Part shown: in pieces, positions 1 through 11,500 of the stretch
Layout: each line of letters begins with the position of its first letter
How positions within the stretch are numbered: the stretch's first letter is position 1
DNA from: Xenopus tropicalis
Lineage: Eukaryota; Chordata; Amphibia; Anura; Pipidae
Assembly (NCBI RefSeq): GCF_000004195.4
Contig: NC_030686.2
Span: 43,836,461 to 43,900,460 of the forward strand
Reading direction: 5' to 3'
Length of the DNA stretch: 64,000 nucleotides
Made by a program: the position numbers and the translations under genes
Notes under the pieces: generated by a model
Database searches by the model: none
Told to the model about the DNA's origin: nothing
Seen by the model: only the letters and a program-made list of their open reading frames with translations

Positions 1-224
1 TTGCTTGAGAAAGCCCCATTGGGTGAAATGTGTTGCTCTCCTATGATGTCATCACCAGGCGCCGCAGCGACACACATGTTAATGGCTGCTGCATGGCCAG
101 AACCGCTCTCTCACTGACTGCAGCCTGTGCCAGCGGGACTGTAGCCCATGGGATGGTTGGGTACTAGAGTTCTGTATGCTCTGTAGCTCACTGTATGGGT
201 AGGGGAGAGATAGGGTTCCTCCCC

Positions 225-390
225 TGTGTAATACCTGCCCCATACTGACTGCACACCCTGCATGGCTTATTAGCTATTCCTTTAGCTGCATGGCTGCACA
301 TAAATCAGTTTAGTCTGCAGCATGTGTCTAAATCAGCTGCTAATTAGCCATGCAGGGTGTGCAGTCAGTATGGGGCTGGTATTAAAGGGA
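225..390. mobile_element. Foldback MITE
   Basis: Arms of about 38 bp, one containing ccccatactgactgcacacc and the other its complement before 390, face each other across a loop of about 85 bp. Confidence 0.65.
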
Positions 391-1255
391 TGAGGTGACA
401 ACCCGACTTGGTAATAATAATACCGTGTAACAGTTTGGCAGTCATTAAATAGCTGATTGGGCACCTGGAATGTAATTAAATGGGGTTACATTGCTGACAG
501 GCCCCTGTGTGTATAAATAAAGGGGTCTAATCTGCTGTTCATGGCATTTGTGTAGGTGCCTTATTCACTTAGTGCCCAATACTGGTCAGGCTATTACCCA
601 GAATTCATTTCATTCATTCATTTTTTTCCCCTATTTCCTATTGCAGATGCTGCCTAGAACCCAAACTGATCATTGGCTGTAGAAGCCAATGGTATATTCT
701 AGCAGTAGGTTTATCCGGGCTTCCAGGCACCTTATTGCTGTCTGACTCCCCATAACCTGCTACACAGGGGCAAAAACATGGCTGCCCTTTCCATGCATTT
801 AGCAACATATAAATAAATGTAAGTCAGGCCGGATTCAAACTCACGGCTCCTGTGTCCCAGCAGCACTGTCTCACCCACTGAGCCACCAGATTGCACAGCA
901 GTTGCACTAGTTCCTGTGTATATAAAGATTAACCCTTATATAGAGCAGTTAGTTTATCTTTATATACAGGGGAACAGCCACAAATACTGTGTGACTCAGT
1001 GGCTCAGTGGGTGAGACAGCGCTGCTACAGGGCAGAAGTCATGGGTTCAAATCCAGCCATGTTTTCATTTTTTCACATGAAAGAAATGATAAATACCCAA
1101 AAAAAAGGCTGCGCGCGCAAAAGGGCCCCGCGGTTCTGTGGTTAGTGCTGCCGCCTTGCGGTGCTGGGGTCTCGAGTTTGATTCCGACCCCAACACTGCA
1201 AGGAGCTTTTATTTCTACAGGGAGCTTCCCTACCCCATACGCACACACACACACA

Positions 1256-1442
1256 CACAGAGTAAGGGCAATTTAGAGACAAGCCAATTTACCTACCTGT
1301 ATGTTCTACGTGCGGAGGGTTAACACCCCAAAGGAACCCACACATAGAACATACAAACTCCTCACAGCGCTGTTGCTGGAATTGAACTTGGAACCTCAGC
1401 GCTGCAAGGCAGGAGAACCAACCACTGAGCCACGGTGCCGCC
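1256..1442 (-). mobile_element. tRNA-derived SINE (V-SINE-like)
   Basis: On the minus strand a tRNA-like head (gtggctcagtggtt ... gttcaattcc) is followed by a body with gtttgtatgttctatgtgtg and gggttcc, as in vertebrate V-SINE-type elements. Other tRNA-like heads lie at 835-895 (reverse) and 993-1060, 1122-1190 (forward). Confidence 0.6.
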
Positions 1443-2590
1443 CAACCTGTCCCACACTGATTGGCGCTATATAAACACTCTCTGTCTGTTTCATTGCCAG
1501 GAACCCTGGTTATTGCCTGACTGGGCTCTGGCACTATGGGAGGGTGTCTCTTAGGGTCCAGTCTTCATGAGTCTCTCACCTTCTTATAAGCTAAGCACTG
1601 GGCCTGAACCCCCAAATTCTCAAGAGCTCTGGCAGACATTAGTAGAAAGGATGCCATACCTGTGTATACTTGTGAGGATGAACAATTGAGAAGGGGCATG
1701 GTTAAGGGGACTTGGTGCTGAACTACCATACTAGGAGGGGTACAGAAAATCCCATCCTGCTGCTGACTGCACCATTTTGAGGCTAGGTAGTCTCTGCCAA
1801 GACTTGACAGGGAATAGAGTAGCAAAAGTTTCAAGTAATCACAATTTCCACTTCTACAGATGATGCACAGAGGATGCTGGGAACTGAAGTCCCAAGAACC
1901 CAGTTCATGTGAGCCAGTTCATGTGACCTAGGCGTAATATACAGAAATACATGTGTCACACTCAGTCCATCACTCACACTAGACCTGCCTAATTGCGCTC
2001 TTCCAAATTAGCCCTGATACTGTAAAACCCACAAAAACTCACTGCCGCCACTTTAAGAGACACCCCAAATTGCTACACGTCAAACACGATTGGCTCCACC
2101 GCAGCTAAAGGGTTAGTTTCCTCTAATTTCCCATTCACCCCAGCAGCAAAAGGGTTAAAAAAAAGTGGTTTCTGCCAGCAGTGATTAATTAACACTTAAA
2201 CAGGAATCAGCGCAGAGGCCCAAAGAACGCAATTTGGATTTGATATTTAATATCACAAAAGGTATAACAGTGCAGAGATACAAAGGGCATATATTAATAA
2301 AGACAACTGCAATAGTGTTCAAAAAGGTAGAAACACAGAAAAATGATACTTTACCCAAACCATACAAAGCATTTAGTACAAGAGCTAGCAATTTAGGCAG
2401 GAGTCCATGGACATCAGGTGAACGGGCACTTCCACATCTCACACGAATGCAGGGGGAGGAACCATAAGCAGGACACACCTTGAGTTTGTTATAACCCCCT
2501 GCCCCCCCTCCGATATGGACTATGCCAAAAAAATATAACCTAAAGTCTTTACGGGAACTTAGAAGAAAAATTATATCAGATTTATTGGCC

Positions 2591-3330
2591 TTGTGCCTTT
2601 ATATGGTAAAAGAACCCCTCAGTGACTGCTAATATCCTTATCATTTACAGTAGGGGGTACATTATCCCTTATAATACATGAGTGATACTCAGAGTTCCCT
2701 GTATAACTCAGCCTGCAGCCTTGTGCCTTTATATGGGCACAGAACCCCTCAGTGACTGCTAATATCCTTATCATTTACAGTAGGGGGTGCATTATCCCTT
2801 ATAATACATGAGTGATACTCAGAGTTCCCTGTATAACTCAGCCTGCAGCCTTGTGCCTTTATATGGGCACAGAACCCCTCAGTGACTGCTAATATCCTTA
2901 TCATTTACAGTAGGGGGTACATTATCCCTTATAATACATGAGTGATACTCAGAGTTCCCTGTATAACTCAGCCTGCAGCCTTGTGCCTTTATATGGGCAC
3001 AGAACCCCTCAGTGACTGCTAATATCCTTACCATTTACAGTAGGGGGTACATTATCCCTTATAATACATGAGTGATACTCAGAGTTCCCTGTATAACTCA
3101 GCCTGCAGCCTTGTGCCTTTATATGGGCACAGAACCCCTCAGTGACTGCTAATATCCTTATCATTTACAGTAGGGGGTACATTATCCCTTATAATACATG
3201 AGTGATACTCAGAGTTCCCTGTATAACTCAGCCTGCAGCCTTGTGCCTTTATATGGGCACAGAACCCCTCAGTGACTGCTAATATCCTTATCATTTACAG
3301 TAGGGGGTATATTATCCCTTATAATATCAT
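2591..3330. repeat. 130-bp tandem array, about 5.7 copies
   Basis: The anchor ttgtgcctttatatgg recurs at 2591, 2721, 2851, 2981, 3111 and 3241, exactly 130 bp apart; units are nearly identical. Confidence 0.95.
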
Positions 3331-4054
3331 AGAGCATATTAGATAGTTAGATATTGATAGTTGCAAAACTATATCAATTTCTCATTTTAAGAAATCTTAT
3401 TGTTTTCAGTCAGTCCCTGGTTTTGACAATAATTATGGGTGAGAGAAGGGACAGGAAGGAATACGTATTATGCCCACTGGCACGCAGACATTACCTACCT
3501 TGGGGTACATTTCACCCACCTTTCTCAAAAAGTAGAAACCCCTTTGGAGCCACAAGGACTAGCCAAGGTGTAGCACGGGGCACAGAGCAGACTTACCTAA
3601 GGCTAATAGCAGAGAAATGGCCAACACCCTGTTTTCTGCCCAGTGTTTTGTACGCAGTGAGGGGCAGAAACGCAGAATTATGAATTAACACAATGAAATC
3701 TTCTCTGTGTGCCCAGACAGGCTGATGCTGGCCATTAAAGCCTAATTCTGCGTAATACTGGCTTCTGAAGCCTTCTTCTCACACCTCCTTGCAAAATGTA
3801 TCAGCCATGTATAAAGTCATTTTCCACTAGGAGGATCATAAACTATGGGTGGGTAAACTCATTTTATAGTGAAGTTTCTACCACAGGCAACAGTGATTAT
3901 AGGAGAGGTCCCGGGAGTTGCACAGCGCTGCAGCATTGCCTAGAATTCCCTGCAACAGGGACGAATGGTGACTGCAGGTCATTTGGCCTTCGGTGTTTGT
4001 CCCTATCTGTACTTAGGGGTAGTTCACTTTTAAATTGTTAAGTATGACGTAAAC

Positions 4055-4360
4055 CAGGGATCCCCAACCTTTCTTACTTGTGAGCCACAGTCAAATGTAA
4101 AAAGACATGGGGAGCAACACAAGCACCATAAAAGTTCATGGAGGAGCCAAATAAGGGCTGTGATTGGCTATTAGGGGCCTCTATGCACCCTATCAGCTTA
4201 CAGGGGCTTTATTTGGTAGGAAATCTTGTTTTTATTCAACCAAAACTTGCCCCCAAGTCAGGAATTCAAAAATAACTCTCTGGTTTGGGGGCACTGAGAG
4301 CAACACCCAAGGGGTTGGGGAGCAACATGTTGTCCCTGAGCCACTGGTTGGGGATCACTG
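4055..4360. mobile_element. hAT-like non-autonomous element
   Basis: Inverted ends CAGGGATCCCCAACC and GGTTGGGGATCACTG, flanked by similar 8-mers acgtaaac and acatagac (6 of 8 match). Confidence 0.65.
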
Positions 4361-4374
4361 ACATAGACAGTAAT

Positions 4375-4689
4375 ATTCTAAGACAGTTTTGGTTATTTAG
4401 CTTTTTGTTCAGCAACTATCTGGTTTCTAGGGTCTAATTTTGTCTAGCAACCAGGCAGTAGTTTGAAATAAAGATTGGAATACATTTAGGAGGGGGACTA
4501 AATAGGAAGTGATAAAAAATAACAGTAACAATAAAATTGTAGCCTCTCAGCTATAGTGTTTTTTTTTGCCTGCCGGGGGCAAGTGACCCCTATTCGAAAG
4601 CTAGAAAGAGATAATTGAAGGCCAACTGAAATTCATCTCACTTTCTACATTATACTAAAAGTTAACTCAAAGGTGAACAACCCCTTTAA
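4375..4689. mobile_element. T2-type MITE copy
   Basis: Ends ...ggtgaacaacccctttaa, the complement of the TTAAAGG-type terminus of Xenopus T2-MITEs, with the family signature of a split gttgctagggtc-like and accaggcag interior. Confidence 0.55.
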
Positions 4690-5031
4690 CATTAAAAAAA
4701 GGATCAATTGTTAATAGTAGGGATGCACCAAATCCACTATGTTGGGGTACGGCCGAACCCTGAATCCTTTGTGAAAGATTCTGCCAAATACCGAACTGAA
4801 GCTGAATCCCAACTGAAGGGTTAAATAGAAATGCATGCTTAAAAAGTTTTTTAATTCTGTGTTTTCATGTGACCAAAAGTCACGTGATTTTTAAGATTTG
4901 GATTTGGTTGGGACAGGCCAGATCTGAATCCTGCCGAACCCTGGATCCGGTGCATTCCTAGTTAATCGCACATTTTGATGTGTATAATAATAAATAATAA
5001 ACACTCACCTTCAGCATTTCACATAAAAACA

Positions 5032-5037
5032 TTTATT
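5032..5037 (-). terminator. ACSF2 poly(A) signal
   Basis: AATAAA on the minus strand (tttatt on plus), about 485 bases after the ACSF2 stop. The interval 5038-5521 would be the 3' UTR. No other canonical signal was noticed between stop and this site. Confidence 0.6.
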
Positions 5038-5521
5038 AAAAAATATAAAAGCAATAACGAAGCATGATCTCTACAGCGCAGAGTGACAGTATTGTGCCAG
5101 ATTTAGGGAGGAGCTTGATGGAGCAGACCTCCCCTGAGGGGTGGGACAAACTGATGGATGGCAGCACAATGGAATATACATGGGTTTCCCCGGATGTATA
5201 TCACAATGAATTAGGGACGTAACTCTTTATCTGGGACGGCAGAGATGAGGGCCCTTGGGTACATTCAGTTTTGTGTTTAGCTTATGCACAAAAGGTAAAT
5301 GATGCACAAAATGACATACAAGGCTTACAAAATAATTCAAACAATGAAATTCCGTTTTGAAAAGATGCATCCAAAAGTTGCACGGCCACCTTTAGCCAAG
5401 AGACGTATAGGCAGGTTAAGGAGGATGAATACAGAGGCGCAGAGTGAGATGAGGTGAAGGTGCAAGGAGAAGCGTAAGCTTAGGAAGAACAAGGAGAGGC
5501 ACTAAGAAAGTCATTACTGCA

Positions 5522-5572
5522 TCACAGGTTTAGCTCTTTTTCCATTCTCTCTCTCAGTTTGTATTTCTGGAT
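5522..5572 (-). CDS. acsf2: ACSF2 coding exon 16 and stop
   Basis: Residues 584-599, [16 protein letters not shown], then TGA at 5524-5522. The C-terminus closely matches the human one. Confidence 0.96.
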   Translation of the reverse strand: MQKYKLRERMEKELNL

Positions 5573-8500
5573 CTGGAAGAGACAAAGAACGAAAGCTGAA
5601 ACCAACACAGTGTCCCCGGCAAAGTCCCCGTCCCATTCCCAATACCTGAAGCTTCTACCGCCTCGAGGCACATTCTACCCGTTTCGCCAAATTGAGCTTT
5701 ACCTTTCCAGAAACGGTGAGCGGATACTCATTCACAAACACAATGTAACGTGGGATCTTAAAATGGGAAATCTGTCGGCAGAAAGAAAAAAGAGAAATCT
5801 CATCAGAAACACAGGGATAAACTGAGGTTATCTGGAACAGAAAGGGCCGGTTCACCTTTAGGTTACCTTTTAGCATGTTACAGAATGGCCTATTCTTAGT
5901 AACTTTTCAATTGGTCTTTATTTTTTACTTTTCCTAGTTTTTTAATTATTTGCCTTCTTCTTCTGCCTCTTTCCAGCTTTCAGATGGGGGTCACTGACCC
6001 TGGCAGCCAAATAACTATTGCTCTGTGATACTCCATTTTTATTGTTACTTTATGTTATTTATCTGTCTATGTGGGCCCTTCTCTATTCATATTCCCGTTC
6101 CGCTTACAAGCTGAAATTCCAATGTTGAAAGATGCAGAACAAAAGCTAAATAATTCATAAACTGCAAAAAATTAAGACCAATTGCAAGTTGTCTCACAAT
6201 AGCACTCGCTACATCATACTTCAATTAAAAGCCTGAAGTCTAAGCAGAAGCTTTGTTGCTATTCATCCCATTCTCTTCATGTTTTCTACTCTCCCCCTAC
6301 ACATATTAATTCTTCCCATTACACTATTTTACCTCCCTTTGTCCTCCTCTGCTTTCCTTCTACTTTTAATACAATATTCTCAGTTCTCCCTTTTTTTCTT
6401 ACCATGTTCCTTTTTTAATTTGTGTTACTAACTCATTCCTTTCTTGTTGTCCTTTCTGCTTCCCGCCTGTGGTACCTTGGCTCCAAAGAAGAAAATGGGA
6501 ACTTCCCCTTTAAAAAAGTGCTTGAATTGGGGCAACGCTGGCTTACAACTGTGGAAGGGGCTATATGGGACATGCCAAAAACAAGTCCGACAATGATGTA
6601 CTACACCCACTGTTATAATAAGCCTCACACACCAACACTACCTGGTTTTACCCACTTTAAAGCAAAGCCATTTTGCCTTATCCTTCTGCTGAATGGTTTG
6701 TTGGCCAGTAAGCATGGATTTACAAAAGTAGTACAAAAGTAGGAACCCTACGGGGGTGTAAGTACAGAGGGAGCAGACCCTGCAGTCACAGGGTGACAGA
6801 GGATGGTAGAGGGCCCAGCGAGGCCCTAATTAGTGAGCAGTTTCAATATATCTCAATATAAGTTATCAATATTTTGGGGTGCTAAACTGAAGGCCCAGTA
6901 ACATCTAGTTACGCCACTGGACATCTAAAATGAAAATTGTGAGTATATGGCTTGGTTGGCAATTGAACTTCAGCAAAACAGCCCCCCTTATGTATAATGT
7001 GTGTAAACACAGTACAACCCCAGCATATTTTATATCCCCCCACAATATTTAATATATATCATCCTCTCGCCATTCCACATTTCCCTATTTTCTTCTTCTT
7101 TCCCGTTCTCTAAACCCCTCTCTAAACTCCCCTCTCTTCGTCTGTATAACACTTCTCTGTCCCTCCGCATTCCTCCCCAGTTCCAGCACTGCCCTTATAA
7201 TAAAATGTTTACATCCACAAAGCCAGGGTTACTATGGCTATACATGCCAGAGGGCCAGCCAATGAGATATTAAACTACCAGTTTCCAAGCACAGACAACT
7301 CATGATTGGCCAAGTTGTTTGTACCTTCAGTGGTTCCGTATCCCATGGTGGTACCTACCTTTCCTTTACAATATTCCTTGATTTCGGCGGGAGTCGCAGT
7401 CTTGCCATCATAGAGGCGAATACAAGCGCAGACCTCCTCCCCCATTCGCTCATCCTTCACTCCAATTACCTGTGACGGGAAATTCAATGCAGTTTGTCGT
7501 TGTACAAGGAAAGTCCTTGGCCAATTCTTCCTACCAGTGACTCCATTCATTCCCTTCCCATTACCTGAGCCTCCAAAACACTGGGGTGCGTATGCAAGAA
7601 GTCTTCAATCTCGGCAGGGTAAATATTCTCGCCCCCTCGGATGATCATATCTTTGCAACGTCCAACAATGCGACAGTAACCGTATTCATCCATCGTGGCA
7701 ACATCTCTGATGGAATATGGGCAATGCGTTACTGAATTCTCCACCAACCATTTATTTCTTTTTACTCTATGTGTTTCCTCATCATCTTTATTTTTTATGC
7801 ACCCTATGTGTTTGTTATATATATATGTGTATATTTATATATGTATATTTATTATGTGGGCAGGGCCAGACAAAGGAGGCTGTCAATTACTCTCATTTGA
7901 CTGGTTGCTACAATTTGGTAGCCTCCCATAGCAAGTAAGGCCCGAGGTAGGACTCATTTAGTCCAGCTTTTCTTGTTGCTGCACTAACTCACCCAGTTCT
8001 GTACCAGTTTTCAGGGGTTATAACTTCTTTAGTCCTTTCAGGGTCTCCCCAGTACCCCAACATCACACAGTAGCCACGGATCAGCAGCTCACCAGGGGTA
8101 TTCAGTGGGGCAATCTGGCCTGTAGTAGTATCCACCACCTTTGCCTAAGGGAGGAACAAATTGGGACCTTCATACACTATGTAGGGAATATATAGAAAGG
8201 ATGAAGGCAGGGCTTGCCGGTGTGAAAGGGGCGGGGCTTCCCTTACCTCAGTGTGGGATACAACGTGACCAACAGTCTCCGTCTTGCGTGTAAAGTCATC
8301 ATGTGGGAACCCCATGAATGTGACAGGGCTGTTTTCTGTAGTTCCGTATCCTATCTGTACGAGCACAAATAGAACATGGATGTTAAAAAAATATGGAGAG
8401 GACCAGACTACTGCTTGAAAGGTACCTGCAGAAGCACTTTCAAGCCATTACAACTTAACTCAATTCTTCAAGAAGTTCTAAGTAAACCTAGGGAGTTGCC

Positions 8501-11500
8501 CATGCTATAGAAAGCGCCATTTACAGCCTGGCCCCGCCTATTATGTTAACATACCACACCCACTAGACAGCTAGGCCATGCCTCTTCTTGTACTGGGATT
8601 ATAAACACATTCGGGCCCTGTTGAAGGTGTCAAGGAGCTTTTGGCAGCAACAGAGAAGCCAAGGGAAATAAATCACATTTCAGCTAGTGTTTTTATAAGA
8701 AAATTAAACAATATTACCCCTTTAAAGGGCTAGTACCCCCCCCCCATGTAATTGCCCCCATGTTCAACATGAGTTCATTAAATGGACCAAAAGCAAATAT
8801 AAACAGAAGTCCATTATGCCAGTGCATTATCTGTGTACTGGGAATCTAATAATATGTCCTGCAAGGACCAAACATGGAGGAGCTTCAGTTTCCCTGTTTG
8901 GCTTAAGAAATACCAAAAAAAAACAAAGTTTTTAGTGATTAAAAAGAACAGACGAAATAGCACAAGTGCTATTCACTGCACTCATGTTGAACAGGAGGTA
9001 TACTGCCCCTTTAAGCTGTACCTAGTCTTTGGCCAAGGGGCCTCTTTTGAGTGAGCCAAGGGCAAATGCCCTCTACTAAACCTGCTCCCAGGCTACAGCA
9101 GGAAAGGGGTTAAGCGCTTCGGCCCCCGCTCTATTTGCACAGAATGCAGGATTGGTTCCCCCACCCGTCGCATATTCCTTGGCTGCGTTACAGGCGCCCC
9201 TGTGTGTGCGTCTCACAACCAAGAGACATGTGGCAGCTTTCTGAGAGATCTGATTTTTCCAAAACACCTTAGCAGCTGCCCGGCTCGCACAACTACAGAG
9301 AAGATCAAATATGTAGAAAGAATATACTAAATGGAGACTGGCAAATTGTGCAAATATTTGGACTTCTGAATGCAGAAAGTGCCAGTTTTGGGGGGGGCGG
9401 GAAGTATGGTTTGAGGGTTTGCCAGGAAAAAGATCCTCTGGCGCTCGGAGGGTAAGGCAGCAGGAAAAACAGAAGTGGGCACAGCGAGAGAATGTTTTTG
9501 TTTTACCTGCTGCTTCCAAAATGACAAAGCGTCTCCGCGATGGAGGGGAAAAAGCCTCAGACAGAGAACCAAACAGCGAGAGTCAGACAGTGAGGCCACA
9601 AAGCTGGGCCAGCACAGAATGCAAACATTTCACAGGCCAAGAAAAGTCCCTCTGTGCTGGGAATGCCAATGCAGTGCCCACATGGAGGGCATAGAGCCAG
9701 GCCCCTCTCCACAGAACACAGAGCCGTCTTTAGTTCAAGTTGGGGGAAAGGTAGAGAGCACAGAGACTGGGGGAAAGGTAGAGGGCACAGAGACTGGGGG
9801 AAAGGTAGAGAGCACAGAGATTGGGGGAAAGGTAGAGAGCACAGAGACTGGGGGAAAGGTAGAGAGCACAGAGACCGGGGGAAAGGTAGAGAGCACAGAG
9901 ACTGGGGGAAAGGTAGAGAGCACAGAGACTGGGGGAAAGGTAGAGAGCACAGAGACTGGGGGAAAGGTAGAGGGCACAGAGACTGGGGGAAAGGTAGAGA
10001 GCACAGAGACTAAAGGAAAGTAAGAGGGCACAGAGACTGGGGGAAAGGTAGAGGGCACAGAGACTGGGGGAAAGGTAGAGGGCACAGAGACTGGGCGAAA
10101 GGTAGAGGGCACAGAGACTGGGCGAAAGGTAGAGAGCACAGAGACTGGGCGAAAGGTAGAGAGCACAGAGACTGGGGGAAAGGTAGAGGGCACAGAGACT
10201 GGGGGAAAGGTAGAGGGCACAGAGACTGGGCGAAAGGTAGAGGGCACAGAGACTTGGGGAAAGGTAGAGGGCACAGAGACCGGGGGAAAGGTAGAGAGCA
10301 CAGAGACTAAAGGAAAGTAAGAGGGCACAGAGACTGGGGGAAAGGTAGAGGGCACAGAGACTGGGGGAAAGGTAGAGGGCACAGAGACCGGGGGAAAGGT
10401 AGAGAGCACAGAGACTAAAGGAAAGTAAGAGGGCACAGAGACTGGGGGAAAGGTAGAGGGCACAGAGACTGGGGGAAAGGTAGAGGGCACAGAGACTGGG
10501 GGAAAGGTAGAGAGCACAGAGATTGGGGGAAAGGTAGAGAGCACAGAGACTAAAGGAAAGTAAGAGGGCACAGAGACTGGGGGAAAGGTAGAGGGCACAG
10601 AGACTGGGGGAAAGGTAGAGGGCACAGAGACCGGGGGAAAGGTAGAGAGCACAGAGACTAAAGGAAAGTAAGAGGGCACAGAGACTGGGGGAAAGGTAGA
10701 GGGCACAGAGACTGGGGGAAAGGTAGAGGGCACAGAGACTGGGGAAAGGTAGAGAGCACAGAGATTGGGGGAAAGGTAGAGAGCACAGAGACTAAAGGAA
10801 AGTTAGAGGGCACAGAGACTGGGGGAAAGGTAGAGGGCACAGAGACTGGGGGAAAGGTAGAGGGCACAGAGACTGGGGGAAAGGTAGAGGGCACAGAGAC
10901 TGGGGGAAAGGTAGAGAGCACAGAGATTGGGGGAAAGGTAGAGAGCACAGAGATTGGGGGAAAGGTAGAGAGCACAGAGACTGGGGGAAAGGTAGAGAGC
11001 ACAGAGACTGGGGGAAAGGTAGAGAGCACAGAGACTGGGGGAAAGGTAGAGAGCACAGAGATTGGGGGAAAGGTAGAGAGCACAGAGACTGGGGGAAAGG
11101 TAGAGAGCACAGAGACTAAAGGAAAGTAAGAGGGCACAGAGACTGGGGGAAAGGTAGAGGGCACAGAGACTGGGGGAAAGGTAGAGGGCACAGAGACTGG
11201 GGGAAAGGTAGAGGGCACAGAGACTGGGGGAAAGGTAGAGGGCACAGAGACCGGGGGAAAGGTAGAGAGCACAGAGACTAAAGGAAAGTTAGAGGGCACA
11301 GAGACTGGGGGAAAGGTAGAGGGCACAGAGACTGGGGGAAAGGTAGAGGGCACAGAGACTGGGGGAAAGGTAGAGGGCACAGAGACTGGGGGAAAGGTAG
11401 AGAGCACAGAGACTGGGGGAAAGGTAGAGGGCACAGAGACCGGGGGAAAGGTAGAGGGCACAGAGACTAAAGGAAAGTAAGAGGGCACAGAGACTGGGGG

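Larger units (their letters stand above)
1..5019. other. Intergenic DNA downstream of ACSF2
   Basis: No supported exon. It holds a foldback element (225-390), tRNA-derived SINE pieces (835-1442), a 130-bp tandem array (2591-3330), a hAT-like element (4055-4360) and a T2-type MITE (4375-4689). The rest looks like unique or decayed sequence. Confidence 0.6.

Noticed and set aside
985..1060. tRNA-like A and B boxes
   Set aside because: The cloverleaf is not maintained and the same words recur in several SINE-like copies nearby, so these are SINE heads and not tRNA genes.
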